Program-made: the position numbers and the translations under genes | Notes under the pieces: model-generated | What the model was told of the DNA's origin: nothing | Databases searched by the model: none | Seen by the model: the letters and a program-made list of their open reading frames with translations, nothing else | Shown: positions 45,515 to 55,203 of the stretch, one piece after another | How positions within the stretch are numbered: the first letter of the stretch is position 1 | How the letters are laid out: every line of letters begins with the position of its first letter | Origin: Berkiella sp963829835 | Lineage (GTDB): Bacteria > Pseudomonadota > Gammaproteobacteria > Berkiellales > Berkiellaceae | Assembly: GCA_963829835.1 (NCBI GenBank) | Contig: CAWHKC010000003.1 | Location: 558,001 to 622,000, forward strand | Reading direction: 5' to 3' | Length of the DNA: 64,000 bases

Positions 45515-47350
45515 ATGCCTACAAATCTTAAGAATAGCGGCGTAGTCGGTTGGGTATACTCCCAATTTTATAAAGATTGTTCGCTCATCTGGGCTGATGC
45601 ATTACCAGAAGATCTTAAAACGATACCTGGTAATGCTCCTTATGCCTATGTGATTAATCAACAGCAGTTGATTTTCGTTGAGCGAGAAAAGAGTCTCTAT
45701 ACGACTATCAACAAACCGCCCTCAGAAATTGCAGCTTTACATGCAACCCTCAAAGTGACACTGCCGCACGTTGGGATACATGTTATTGATGAGACCTTGT
45801 CTTCGGAAAAACTAAGAGCGATTATCAAATTAGCGAATATTGCTCCCCCTATTAGTTTTCGTCCCCTTTTGCATTCGATTTTTATGTTTGCCCTGTTTGG
45901 TTTTGTGCCAGGGGCATGGGTGGTTGGATTACCTCTGTTGGTTGTTTATGGTTTATATAAACAAAAATCAATTGCCGCACAGTTTAATAAATTCATCACC
46001 AGTACTAAAGGTTTTTTTGACAATTTTTCACAAACCCTTGGTGAGCGAGTTGGTGAAATCGTTAGTTTACATCCAGTTAGTATCATCAAAGGTGTTGGCA
46101 CTTTAGCTTTTTTAATGACAGCAGGCATTACGCCATGGAGTTTGGTAGGTGTATATGGGATTTATCGACATTCCAACCAGCACTGGATACAGATGTGTCA
46201 AAAATGGCTAGAGAGTTTTTATAATTTTTCATTAGGATTTATGTCAAAAACAGTGGGTAGTACTACGCTCTATAAACGGTTGGGTATAGGGATAGCCTTC
46301 TCATGTTTACTGGCGTTACAAGCCTATTCCGGCGGTGGTTTATCATTACTTTTGTATTCCATGTCACTTTTTCATTGGATTATCAATTTAATAGGCTTTA
46401 ATGCGCTATCAAATGATATATTATTTTTTCTAAAAAATCCGATAAAAGTATTATTTAACAACTCTGGAAAATTGTTTGGCTCACTGTGGGGCCAATGGCT
46501 TGCTTATAAAATTTTCGCAGGTCATGTTGAAGGAACTTTAGGACCAGCGATAGGCCATGTTGAAAGCAATGGGCTGTTATCAGGATTGGTTTCTACTTTT
46601 TTAGCGCCCCATGGTTGGTTTACAGATCAGTCGGGAATAGGCGGAATCATTTTATCAAAAGTACGTGGATTTTTTAATACGATTATCACCAGTGTCTTTA
46701 TCACAACGGAAATGCACCTACAAGGTGATTTCTATGGAACCGTGGGACCAAGCCCTTTGCAGATCGTGGCGTTTATGGCGCTGGGATGTTTAATTGGCTA
46801 TGGCATAGAAAGATTTGTAAACAGCTTATCAAAATCGGCCGAAAAAGATGCTTATGATCTTTCAAAAATTACGGTATCAGGTGCAAAAAACTTCTATAAC
46901 AATGCTTATACATTAGGGTTTGTCTCAAAATGGCATGTTCCTTTTTTAAGTTTAGCAACGCCTCTTATCATGTTTTCTCCAGGTGGTGTTGTTTTAACCG
47001 CTTTTGCCGGTGGTAGCATTATTGGAGCGACAGTTCTGACAGCCGTTGGACTCGAAGCGACATTTGCGACACTACAAGCGTTATTGCTTGGTGTGAAGTA
47101 TGGTTATAAAAAACTATTTGGGGCGCCTGTACCTCAACCACCTTTGGTCATTGCGCAAGTGCCAGCTCCGGCTGCTCCTGCTCCTTTAGTTGTTCAACCA
47201 CAACCGGCACCAATTGTTCCTGGTTTTCAGAGCCAAGCGCTGAATATTGGACAGTTGAGAGCGAAGATGGCGGCTGCGCCGAGTCCAGATCCACAAGCAC
47301 CAGCAGAGATTACAACCACAGTAAAACTCGGTTGCGAAGCGACACGCTGA
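45515..47350 (+). CDS. multi-spanning membrane protein with Pro/Ala-rich tail, unknown
   Basis: A 611-residue protein I do not recognise. Residues 1-105 look soluble. Many hydrophobic segments follow (from about 115 to 530: for example LHSIFMFALFGFVPGAWVV and ATPLIMFSPGGVVLTAFAGG). The C-terminal tail (about 540-600) is rich in Pro, Ala and Gln, similar in composition to the linker in the preceding gene. Its start lacks a clear ribosome site. Next to an effector-like gene, it may be a host-interaction protein; the function is unknown. Confidence 0.7.
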   Translation: MPTNLKNSGVVGWVYSQFYKDCSLIWADALPEDLKTIPGNAPYAYVINQQQLIFVEREKSLYTTINKPPSEIAALHATLKVTLPHVGIHVIDETLSSEKLRAIIKLANIAPPISFRPLLHSIFMFALFGFVPGAWVVGLPLLVVYGLYKQKSIAAQFNKFITSTKGFFDNFSQTLGERVGEIVSLHPVSIIKGVGTLAFLMTAGITPWSLVGVYGIYRHSNQHWIQMCQKWLESFYNFSLGFMSKTVGSTTLYKRLGIGIAFSCLLALQAYSGGGLSLLLYSMSLFHWIINLIGFNALSNDILFFLKNPIKVLFNNSGKLFGSLWGQWLAYKIFAGHVEGTLGPAIGHVESNGLLSGLVSTFLAPHGWFTDQSGIGGIILSKVRGFFNTIITSVFITTEMHLQGDFYGTVGPSPLQIVAFMALGCLIGYGIERFVNSLSKSAEKDAYDLSKITVSGAKNFYNNAYTLGFVSKWHVPFLSLATPLIMFSPGGVVLTAFAGGSIIGATVLTAVGLEATFATLQALLLGVKYGYKKLFGAPVPQPPLVIAQVPAPAAPAPLVVQPQPAPIVPGFQSQALNIGQLRAKMAAAPSPDPQAPAEITTTVKLGCEATR

Positions 47351-47351
47351 T

Positions 47352-47453
47352 CTCCCCTTGTAAAGGGGAGACGCGCGTAGCGCAAGAGGGATTTATTTCC
47401 TGATAAAATCCATCTTGCTGCTAAAAGCAGCTGTCTTCCCTTTACAAGGGAAG
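47352..47453. repeat. imperfect inverted-repeat element
   Basis: Left arm 47352-47394 and right arm 47406-47453 are imperfect reverse complements over about 45 bases. Each contains its own small palindrome (CTCCCCTTGTAAAGGGGAG and CTTCCCTTTACAAGGGAAG). It lies between the convergent 45515 gene and sohB and may act as a two-way terminator. It looks like a mobile intergenic repeat. Confidence 0.7.
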
Positions 47454-47464
47454 ATAATTTGTCG

Positions 47465-48502
47465 CTAGCGCGACATTGCGGTCATTAACATCGGCAACCA
47501 CTTCATCAATCGCTTCTCCAATGATTGAAAAATGCCACTGGTGATTTTCTCTGATAATTTTTGCTTTATTTCATAGCTGATTTCAAAAACCTGGCACTGC
47601 TTGGCTTTTGCCAAGATAAAATCATCGCTGGTCATAATTTCATCAACCAGTTTGAAAGCAATTGCTTGGCTGGCATGCCAATGTTCACCGGTTGCGACTT
47701 CTTCTATGTTTACTTGTGGCCGATGATCCGTAATATAATCTTTAAACAAAACATGGGTTTCTTCAATTTCTTCTTTAAATTTCTTTTTTGCTTTATCAGT
47801 GTTTTCACCAAACATAGTGACGGTGCGTTTATATTCCCCAGCGGTGAAGATTTCATAATCGATATTATTTTTATCTAATAAACGATGAAAATTCGGAAGC
47901 TGTGCCACAACACCAATAGAGCCAACAATCGCAAAGGGAGCTGCAATGATTTTATTGGCAACACAAGCCATGAGATAACCACCACTGGCAGCAACTTTAT
48001 CAATGGCGACTGTAAAGTAAAGGTTTCGTTGTTTTAAGCGATGTAATTGAGATGCCGCTAAGCCATAACTATGAACAAAACCACCAGCGCTTTCTAATAC
48101 AACCAAGACTTCATCAATCGGCTCGGCAATTTCTGTTATGGCAGAAATAACTTCTCGCAGAGGATGGACTTCACTTGCTTTCATGTCACCATCAAAGCGA
48201 ACCACAAATAAACGTTTGGGTAACTCATCTTTTTCTTTTTCAATTTTCTTATTACTTTTATCTTGGGCTTTTTTGTTTTTAAGCCATTTTTTTAAGGCAT
48301 GTTTAGTCAAGGTTTCTTCTTGTAATGAGCTGCGAATTTCTTCAAGCTTTTCATTAACATTTTCGATAACAAGATAACCATCTTCCTTCTTGCCTTTGCT
48401 CTTAAGAGCTACTGCCACGATGGCTGAAAAAGTGACAATGATTCCGATAATTAAAGTTAGTGTCTTGGCTAAAAATAGACCATATTGAGACAAAAATTCC
48501 AT
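47465..48502 (-). CDS. sohB: SohB-type inner-membrane serine protease (S49)
   Basis: Signal-peptide-peptidase-like protease of the cytoplasmic membrane. The 345-residue product has one N-terminal membrane segment (about 10-32), a charged linker, and the S49 domain with nucleophile Ser173 (KVAASGGYLMA) and general base Lys225 (AGEYKRTVT). The ATG at 48502 follows AAGGT; a GTG four codons upstream is possible. It is divergent from ccmA. Confidence 0.92.
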   Translation of the reverse strand: MEFLSQYGLFLAKTLTLIIGIIVTFSAIVAVALKSKGKKEDGYLVIENVNEKLEEIRSSLQEETLTKHALKKWLKNKKAQDKSNKKIEKEKDELPKRLFVVRFDGDMKASEVHPLREVISAITEIAEPIDEVLVVLESAGGFVHSYGLAASQLHRLKQRNLYFTVAIDKVAASGGYLMACVANKIIAAPFAIVGSIGVVAQLPNFHRLLDKNNIDYEIFTAGEYKRTVTMFGENTDKAKKKFKEEIEETHVLFKDYITDHRPQVNIEEVATGEHWHASQAIAFKLVDEIMTSDDFILAKAKQCQVFEISYEIKQKLSEKITSGIFQSLEKRLMKWLPMLMTAMSR

Positions 48503-48615
48503 ATTGACCTTCACCTTATATTTTTAGGCTAGTAGAATAGCAATCATTTTGCGCAGATGATTGCCTATATTAAAGGAAAGTGACAGTATTCATCCATCTT
48601 TGTCCAAAAGAATCT

Positions 48616-49227
48616 ATGGCTATGCATGTAGAAGTTAAAAATTTGAGTTTTGCCAGAGGCGGCCAATACTTATTTAGAAATCTAAATTTTAACCTATCGC
48701 CTGGTCAAATGCTTATTATTCAAGGACATAATGGTTCCGGCAAGTCGACTTTACTTAAAATCTTAGCAGGATTGATTTTGCCCAACAAAGGGTGCGTTTC
48801 ATGGGGCAATCAAAAGATAGTTGAAAATGATCAGTTTCTGCGTGATTTAGCTTATTTAGGACATCGCGATGGACTTAACTTAGGCCTGAATGCGAAAGAA
48901 AATATTAAAGTTCTGCTCGCATTAGGAGACCAAGTGCTTAACCAAAATGAGATGACAACACTATTGGAAAAGTTAGACTTAAGCGATCATCTAGCCAGAC
49001 CCTGTCAGAAATTATCGGCAGGCCAGAAACGAAAGGTTGCGCTATGTGCGATTGCGCTTAAACGTAAACCACTGTGGATTTTGGATGAGCCTTATACGTC
49101 ACTAGATGACAAAAGTATTGGTGCGATTAATCAGCTAATGAAAAATCATCTAAGCAACAATGGCATGATTATTATGGCAAGTCATATTCACCTGCAACAG
49201 GATAACGCACGAGTGATTCAATTATGA
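48616..49227 (+). CDS. ccmA: cytochrome c maturation ATPase CcmA
   Basis: ATP-binding subunit of the CcmABCD complex that releases holo-CcmE. The 203-residue product has Walker A GHNGSGKST (37-45), signature LSAGQKRKVAL and Walker B LWILDEP. The start is uncertain: ATG at 48616 or 48622 fits family N-termini, while a GTG at 48580 would add 12 residues. It opens the ccm operon. Confidence 0.93.
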   Translation: MAMHVEVKNLSFARGGQYLFRNLNFNLSPGQMLIIQGHNGSGKSTLLKILAGLILPNKGCVSWGNQKIVENDQFLRDLAYLGHRDGLNLGLNAKENIKVLLALGDQVLNQNEMTTLLEKLDLSDHLARPCQKLSAGQKRKVALCAIALKRKPLWILDEPYTSLDDKSIGAINQLMKNHLSNNGMIIMASHIHLQQDNARVIQL

Positions 49228-49892
49228 TGCCACTTTTTTATACCTGCTTGGGTAATGATTTAAAAGTGATGATGCGCAATCGTGCTCAGTGGGTCCATCC
49301 TATACTCTTTTTTATGATTTTTATTTCTCTGTTTGGCATTGGGCTTGGTTTTGATTCTCAAGTATTAGTCAAAATATCTCCAGCCATTATTTGGATAGCC
49401 TTTTTAATCACAACCCTTTTTACCATCGAAACCTTATTTCGTAGCGAAATGGAAGAGGGTGGTTTGGAACAATTACTCTTGAGTCCGCATCCTTTGTGGT
49501 GGCTCATCTTTGCTAAATCAGTAGCCATATGGATTGTTTCTTGTTTGCCATTGATTGTTATCATTCCCTTGCTTGGCTTGTTTATGCAATTAACACTGTT
49601 TGAAAATAGCGTACTGCTAATCAGTGTATTGATTGGGAGTCCTGCCATTACCTTAATTGGGGTGATAGGGGCTGCATTAACCATTACATTACCGCGATCG
49701 GGTGTATTTTTGGGGCTATTATTATTGCCGCTCTATATACCTATTCTGATTTTAGGAGAAAGTGCGGTTGTATTATTACTATCATCGCAGTGGCCGCAAT
49801 TTCAATTGGGCATGCTTGGCGCAATATCAATATTAACGATAACCTTTGCTCCCTTTGCTGCAGCATCGGCTTTAAAAGTTGCAATGGATTAA
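49224..49892 (+). CDS. ccmB: heme exporter subunit CcmB
   Basis: Membrane subunit of the CcmAB transporter. The 222-residue product has six hydrophobic segments and the CcmB segments LFTIETLFRSEMEEGGLEQLLLSP and GSPAITLIGVIGAALT. It overlaps ccmA by 4 bases. Confidence 0.94.
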   Translation: MMPLFYTCLGNDLKVMMRNRAQWVHPILFFMIFISLFGIGLGFDSQVLVKISPAIIWIAFLITTLFTIETLFRSEMEEGGLEQLLLSPHPLWWLIFAKSVAIWIVSCLPLIVIIPLLGLFMQLTLFENSVLLISVLIGSPAITLIGVIGAALTITLPRSGVFLGLLLLPLYIPILILGESAVVLLLSSQWPQFQLGMLGAISILTITFAPFAAASALKVAMD

Positions 49893-49898
49893 ATTTGT

Positions 49899-50639
49899 AT
49901 GATAAATATAATCATCAGCTTAGGTTCACCACGTCGTTTTTATCACTTTTTAGGTTTGCTTCAACCTTGGTTTTTAGTGCTTGGGTTAATGGCAATTGCT
50001 TATGGTGCTTATACAGGGCTATTCATAGCGCCTGCAGATTATCAACAAGGTGATGGTTTTCGTATTATGTATGTCCATGTTCCTTGTGCCATGCTTTCAT
50101 TATTGATTTTCGCAAGCATGTCAGTCTTTTCAGCAATTTATCTGATATGGCGAATTAAAATAGCCGATATCATGGCCTACTGCTTAGCAAGGATTGGTGC
50201 CTTTTTTACTTTTTGTGCACTGGTGACTGGCGCTATTTGGGGTAAACCCATGTGGGGAACCTGGTGGATCTGGGATGCACGTTTAACCTCTGAATTGATT
50301 TTACTCTTTCTTTATTTGGGATACATTGGTTTATATTCAGCCATTCCCCAAAAAAGGCAAGCGGCTAAGGCCTGCGCAATTTTATCCCTCATTGGTATTA
50401 TCGATGTGCCGATTATCCATTACTCCGTTTATTGGTGGAATACTTTACATCAAGGGGCGACCATCTCAAAGTTTTCACAACCAACGATAGAAAGCAGCAT
50501 GTTGACACCATTATTAATGATGATAATCGGGTTTAGCTTATATGTTTCAGCACTGGTCTGTTTTAGGGTGAGAACAGAAATCCTTCAAAGAGAGCAGAAT
50601 AATCAATGGGTTGCCTCTTTAATGAATAAATCAATATAA
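49899..50639 (+). CDS. ccmC: heme-handling protein CcmC
   Basis: Membrane protein that loads heme onto CcmE. The 246-residue product has six membrane segments and the tryptophan-rich heme motif WGKPMWGTWWIWDARLTSELI (about 109-129), with flanking conserved His in MYVHVPCAM and IIHYSVYWW. Normal length. Confidence 0.95.
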   Translation: MINIIISLGSPRRFYHFLGLLQPWFLVLGLMAIAYGAYTGLFIAPADYQQGDGFRIMYVHVPCAMLSLLIFASMSVFSAIYLIWRIKIADIMAYCLARIGAFFTFCALVTGAIWGKPMWGTWWIWDARLTSELILLFLYLGYIGLYSAIPQKRQAAKACAILSLIGIIDVPIIHYSVYWWNTLHQGATISKFSQPTIESSMLTPLLMMIIGFSLYVSALVCFRVRTEILQREQNNQWVASLMNKSI

Positions 50640-50650
50640 GGATGCTAATC

Positions 50651-50803
50651 ATGTGGAATATGGGTGGTTATGGGATATATGTTTGGCCATGTTATGGCTT
50701 GGTGTTTACCGGTATGATTTGGCTTTTAGGGACAAGCATTTGGCGAGCTAGGCAATTCAAACGTCAATTCAAAGAAATTAGTGATATGAATAAGAGTAAG
50801 TAG
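50651..50803 (+). CDS. ccmD: small heme exporter protein CcmD
   Basis: A 50-residue protein starting MWNMGGYGIYVW, with one membrane helix (about 9-31) and a basic tail (RARQFKRQFKEI). Size, topology and the invariant slot between ccmC and ccmE identify CcmD, which helps release holo-CcmE. It ends 5 bases before ccmE. Confidence 0.88.
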   Translation: MWNMGGYGIYVWPCYGLVFTGMIWLLGTSIWRARQFKRQFKEISDMNKSK

Positions 50804-50808
50804 GCCAA

Positions 50809-51234
50809 ATGTCACCGGTACAAAAGAAAAGAATGATTGTTGTGATAGCGCTTATTAGTGGCGTTGGGATGGCGCTGGGGCTGATTTTATTCGCCTTAAA
50901 ACAAAACATTAATTTATTTTATTCGCCCACACAATTAGTACAAGAAAAAGTACCTCAAAATAAAACCATTCGTATTGGTGGTATGGTTGTCAAAAATAGT
51001 CTGGTACGTAACAGTGATTTATCTGTGGAATTTGTTATCTCGGATTTTCAAAATCAAACCAAGGTGAAATATAAAGGGATCTTGCCGGATTTATTTAAAG
51101 AAGGTCAGGGTATTGTTGCTCAAGGTGCTTTGGACAAAAATGGTGAATTTAAAGCAACACAAGTGTTGGCAAAGCATGACGAAAAATATATGCCACCTGA
51201 AGTTAGCGCAACTCTGAAAGGCGCTCAATCATGA
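50809..51234 (+). CDS. ccmE: heme chaperone CcmE
   Basis: Periplasmic heme chaperone with an N-terminal anchor (about 9-30). The heme-binding His123 and Tyr127 lie in LAKHDEKYMPPEV, and RIGGMVVKNSL is conserved. 141 residues, typical. The stop overlaps the ccmF start (ATGA). Confidence 0.95.
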   Translation: MSPVQKKRMIVVIALISGVGMALGLILFALKQNINLFYSPTQLVQEKVPQNKTIRIGGMVVKNSLVRNSDLSVEFVISDFQNQTKVKYKGILPDLFKEGQGIVAQGALDKNGEFKATQVLAKHDEKYMPPEVSATLKGAQS

Positions 51235-53150
51235 TCCCAGAATTTGGACTTGTCACTCTGATTCTTGCGCTGATGATGTCGCTAGTCCAAGCATTTGTAG
51301 CACCCGTTGGTTTAATAAACCAACGTTTTGCGTTTTGTCAGACTTTTTCCAGGCCAGCAGCTTTCGGGCAATGCTTTTTTGTGGTCATCAGTTTTGTCAC
51401 GTTAATGTGTTGTTTTGTTCAAGATGACTTTTCACTTGAATATATTGCTCAAAACTCGAACTCGCATTTGCCATTGGTTTACAAAATCTGTGCTGTTTGG
51501 GGAGCCCATGAAGGATCTTTATTATTATGGTCATTAATATTAGCGCTCTGGACAGTGGCGGTTGCAACAAGAACAAAGGCATTACCTAAAGATGTGTCCG
51601 TTATAGTGCTCAGTATTTTAGGGTGCATCAGTATTGGATTTTTATTATTGCTTTTACAAACGTCTAATCCTTTTGCACGAATACTTCCGTTTTCACCAAA
51701 TGAAGGGGCTGATCTTAATCCTTTGCTACAAGATCCCGGATTTGTACTACATCCACCTTTTCTCTATATGGGTTATGTGGGTTTAGCCGTTCCATTTGCT
51801 TTCGCTATCACTGCGATGATATTAAAAAATAAGCCCATCCCTTGGGCGACATGGGCAAGACCATGGGCGTTATTAGCATGGTCTTTTTTGACGGTGGGTA
51901 TAACGCTTGGCAGTTGGTGGGCCTATTATGAATTAGGTTGGGGCGGCTGGTGGTTTTGGGATCCGGTTGAGAATGCCTCCTTTATGCCTTGGTTAGTGGG
52001 GGCGGCTTTAGGACATGCTTTACTGATTAGCGCATCAAAACAACAGTTATTTAATTCTTGGAGTTTATTACTGGCTCTGAGTGCCTTTATCTTGAGTTTA
52101 ATAGGAACCTTTTTAGTGAGATCGGGTGTTGTTTCATCCGTTCATGCCTTTGCAAGTGATCCTTCTCGTGGCACTTTTATTCTTGGGTTTTTAGCTTTAG
52201 TGGTTATGTTTTCTTTTGGATTGTTTATTTCCAGAGGCATTAAAGCACAAACTTTGAGTCGTTCTTCGGCCTACTCTAGAGAATCGCTGATGTTATTAGG
52301 CAACGTTATTTTGTATGTTGCCACCTTAACTGTTTTGTTAGGGACCTTATATCCCATTTTTATTGAAGTGTTAAAAGAAGAAAGATTATCGGTAGGACCG
52401 CCTTATTTTAATAGCGTGTTTATTCCTATTATGATTCCATTGTTAGGACTTATGGCTATCGCGCCTCATATCAAATGGGGGGAAGACACAATCGGGTTAT
52501 TATGGCCTAAAATGAAAATAGCTTTGTTATTGAGCCCTATCGTAGTCGCTTCGCTCTTTTTTCTTAAAGATTTCCCCGTGATGTCATATATCGGCATTTT
52601 ATTTGGGGCTTGGGTTCTCGCTGGCACCTTATTCGCTGTCTGGAAACTTAACGTAAACGGAAATTTAGGATTGTCGCGCTGGGGAATGATCCTTGCCCAT
52701 TTTGGGATTGGATTAGCGGTGTTAGGAATTGCTTTAACCACTGCCTTAGAAACTGAGAAAGATCTGAAAATGAGTCTTGGTGAAACAGTTAGGATCCAGA
52801 AATATGAGTTTGTGTTTAAAGATCTCAAAGACATTCAAGGTCCCAACTATGAGGGAATACAGGCAACCTTTTTGATTAACCAAAATCAAAAATTACTCAG
52901 CAAGTTATATCCAGAAAAACGATTTTTTATACCACGAAATACACCGATGACTGAAACAGCCATCTACCCAGGTTTATTTCGAGATTTCTATATAGCCTTA
53001 GGAGAAAGGTTAGACGATGGGAGCTGGACAGTTCGTCTTTACATAAAGCCCTTTATCAGATTTATCTGGCTTGGCGGATTGATGATAGCACTGGGTGCTT
53101 TCATCGCAAGTCTAGTCGCCTTTAGACAAACAGTAAGAGGATCAATATGA
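51231..53150 (+). CDS. ccmF: heme lyase subunit CcmF
   Basis: Large membrane component of the heme ligation complex. The 639-residue product has many membrane segments and the tryptophan-rich motif GWGGWWFWDPVENASFMPW (about 237-255), with conserved His residues such as WGAHEGSLLLW. It overlaps ccmG by 4 bases. Confidence 0.96.
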   Translation: MIPEFGLVTLILALMMSLVQAFVAPVGLINQRFAFCQTFSRPAAFGQCFFVVISFVTLMCCFVQDDFSLEYIAQNSNSHLPLVYKICAVWGAHEGSLLLWSLILALWTVAVATRTKALPKDVSVIVLSILGCISIGFLLLLLQTSNPFARILPFSPNEGADLNPLLQDPGFVLHPPFLYMGYVGLAVPFAFAITAMILKNKPIPWATWARPWALLAWSFLTVGITLGSWWAYYELGWGGWWFWDPVENASFMPWLVGAALGHALLISASKQQLFNSWSLLLALSAFILSLIGTFLVRSGVVSSVHAFASDPSRGTFILGFLALVVMFSFGLFISRGIKAQTLSRSSAYSRESLMLLGNVILYVATLTVLLGTLYPIFIEVLKEERLSVGPPYFNSVFIPIMIPLLGLMAIAPHIKWGEDTIGLLWPKMKIALLLSPIVVASLFFLKDFPVMSYIGILFGAWVLAGTLFAVWKLNVNGNLGLSRWGMILAHFGIGLAVLGIALTTALETEKDLKMSLGETVRIQKYEFVFKDLKDIQGPNYEGIQATFLINQNQKLLSKLYPEKRFFIPRNTPMTETAIYPGLFRDFYIALGERLDDGSWTVRLYIKPFIRFIWLGGLMIALGAFIASLVAFRQTVRGSI

Positions 53151-53698
53151 GTTTACAAACCTTGCGTCAACAGGTATGGCGTTTTATACCTGGACTTGTT
53201 TTAGGAATGATTTTAATCATTTTATGGAAAGCTTTGACGGTTGAAGATTCACCTTCTGCCAATCAAGAATCGCCTTTTCCGGCTTTTTCCTTAGGGGATG
53301 TTAGAACACCTGATAAAATGGTAAGTTTAAATGATGTCAAAGGGCAGGTCAGCATTGTGCATGTTTGGGCCACTTGGTGTGGCATTTGTGTCAAAGAACA
53401 TGATGAATGGTTACGTATTAAAAATAAGTGGCCAAATGAAATTGTGGGTATAGTCTATAGAGATGATGCTGACAAAGTGAAGAGCCTATTAGAAAAGAAG
53501 GGTGACCCATACCAATATTTGCTGAACGATAGTACAGGAAGTTTAGGGCTAAAATTAGGTTTAATGGGAACACCGGAAACCTATATTGTAGACAGTAACG
53601 GTGTCATTCGCTTTCATTATTTAGGTCCTGTTTCTTTAAGTCAATTTGAGCAACACTTTTTACCAGTAATAGAAAAAATAAAAAATGAGAAAGCGTAA
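53147..53698 (+). CDS. ccmG: thiol-disulfide oxidoreductase CcmG (DsbE)
   Basis: Membrane-anchored thioredoxin-like protein that reduces apocytochrome cysteines. The N-terminal anchor (about 12-29) is followed by the thioredoxin fold with WATWCGICVKEH (Cys78, Cys81) and a cis-Pro loop (GLMGTPETYIV). The 183 residues fit the family. Confidence 0.93.
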   Translation: MSLQTLRQQVWRFIPGLVLGMILIILWKALTVEDSPSANQESPFPAFSLGDVRTPDKMVSLNDVKGQVSIVHVWATWCGICVKEHDEWLRIKNKWPNEIVGIVYRDDADKVKSLLEKKGDPYQYLLNDSTGSLGLKLGLMGTPETYIVDSNGVIRFHYLGPVSLSQFEQHFLPVIEKIKNEKA

Positions 53699-54101
53699 AG
53701 ATACCCAAACCAGCTTGTTGGTTCTTTTGATTGGATTGTTTTTTTCAAGCATTTGTTTTGCTGTGCAAGAACATTTTACTTTTGATAACCCGCAGCAACA
53801 GCAAGAATTCGAAGGGATGTTAAAGGAATTTCGATGTGTAACATGCCCGAATCAAAATATTGCTGATTCCTCGGCACCAGTTGCCAGAGCGATGCAGGAA
53901 GAAATTTACAATCGGGTAAAGCTTGGCGAATCAAAAGAAGCCATTTCAGAATATTTACTTGAAAGTTATGGTGACTATGTTATCTACAAACCAAGGGTAA
54001 TGACGCAAACTTGGTTGCTGTGGTTTGGTCCTTTTATTATGCTAATAATAGGATCGTTTCTGTGGTTTAAATTCTTTAATAAAGCGCAAACTAAAACATG
54101 A
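53685..54101 (+). CDS. ccmH: cytochrome c maturation protein CcmH
   Basis: Thiol-reducing partner in heme ligation. Signal peptide (about 8-26), the active-site motif FRCVTCPNQNI (Cys51, Cys54), family segment YGDYVIYKPRV and a C-terminal membrane helix. 138 residues: only the CcmH half, with the TPR part in a separate downstream gene. It overlaps ccmG by 14 bases. Confidence 0.93.
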   Translation: MRKRKDTQTSLLVLLIGLFFSSICFAVQEHFTFDNPQQQQEFEGMLKEFRCVTCPNQNIADSSAPVARAMQEEIYNRVKLGESKEAISEYLLESYGDYVIYKPRVMTQTWLLWFGPFIMLIIGSFLWFKFFNKAQTKT

Positions 54102-55180
54102 ATGCTTTTATTCAAATGCCGCTATTTTGGATAGTCATAGGCACCATTATTTTATTTGGGCTTGGGATTATTATCTTACCGCTTTGTCAAAATACTTTTA
54201 GAGGACGTCGTTTCTTTTTAATTATTTTTAGTTTGATGTTTTGTGGGTCCTCATTTTTATTGTATAAACAATGGGGCGGCAGTGGAATGCTTTTAGATAA
54301 GCATGCACTTGCGAAAGTGTCAGAGGATCTTGCCAAGATAACAGCCAATCCTGATATCCCAAGAGAACAAGCTTTAGAAAAATTTCATTTGCTTGAGAAC
54401 AAAATCAGTTATTCCCCTGTTGCGTTAACACAGCTTGCGAGTATTTATAATCAATTAGGCTTATTTGATGAAGCGATTAATGCGCTTTCAAAAGCAATGA
54501 CGCTATCGCCCGATGTGAATGAATATCAAGTGCAATGGATTTATAGTCATTCATTAAAAGATCAAGGCAAACTGCAGCCGGAGATCCGAAGTGCAGCTGA
54601 AAATTTATTGCAAAAAGACAGCACTCAGAAAGTTATACTGAATATATTGGCAATAGATGATTATTTTCGTGGTCGATATTTACAAGCAATACAGCAATGG
54701 CAACAGCTCATTGAAACCGACGAAGACATTACGGAAGAAAAGAGAACTAAAATCCAACAAGCTATACTTACCGCCTCAGGGCATCTTGATTCAAAAGAGC
54801 AGGCGGCTTTCAATGCTAACAACCATGCAGATGTTTCCTTCCAAGTTAATGTTGAGTTAAGTCCCACACTTTCACAATCAGTTTCACCAGAAGATGTTGT
54901 GTTTATCTTTATTAAGGAAAGTGAGGGCAGCAATATGCCATTGGCCGTACTTAAGAAAACAGCGCGTGAACTTCCCTTTACTGTTAATTTGGGCAACAAA
55001 CATTCCATGATGCCGGATCGTAAACTAACGGTTGGTATGAAGGTTCAAGTCCTAGCTAAAGTATCAAAATCTGGTGATCCTTTAGATAAAAATGGCGAGT
55101 TACGAGGAATAAGCGACACAATAGTGATAAAATCTGGTAATCAGCCTATCGATATAATGATAAATCAACGAGTTGGTTAA
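54098..55180 (+). CDS. ccmI: CcmI-like TPR protein of cytochrome c maturation
   Basis: Apocytochrome chaperone. The 360-residue product has two N-terminal membrane segments (about 8-28 and 40-56), TPR repeats (about 100-225) and a C-terminal domain with VFIFIKESEGSNMPLAVLKKTARELPFTV, the CcmI/NrfG periplasmic segment. It overlaps ccmH by 4 bases. Confidence 0.88.
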   Translation: MNAFIQMPLFWIVIGTIILFGLGIIILPLCQNTFRGRRFFLIIFSLMFCGSSFLLYKQWGGSGMLLDKHALAKVSEDLAKITANPDIPREQALEKFHLLENKISYSPVALTQLASIYNQLGLFDEAINALSKAMTLSPDVNEYQVQWIYSHSLKDQGKLQPEIRSAAENLLQKDSTQKVILNILAIDDYFRGRYLQAIQQWQQLIETDEDITEEKRTKIQQAILTASGHLDSKEQAAFNANNHADVSFQVNVELSPTLSQSVSPEDVVFIFIKESEGSNMPLAVLKKTARELPFTVNLGNKHSMMPDRKLTVGMKVQVLAKVSKSGDPLDKNGELRGISDTIVIKSGNQPIDIMINQRVG

Positions 55181-55203
55181 TTTAATAAACTAAGGAGATT
55201 ATA

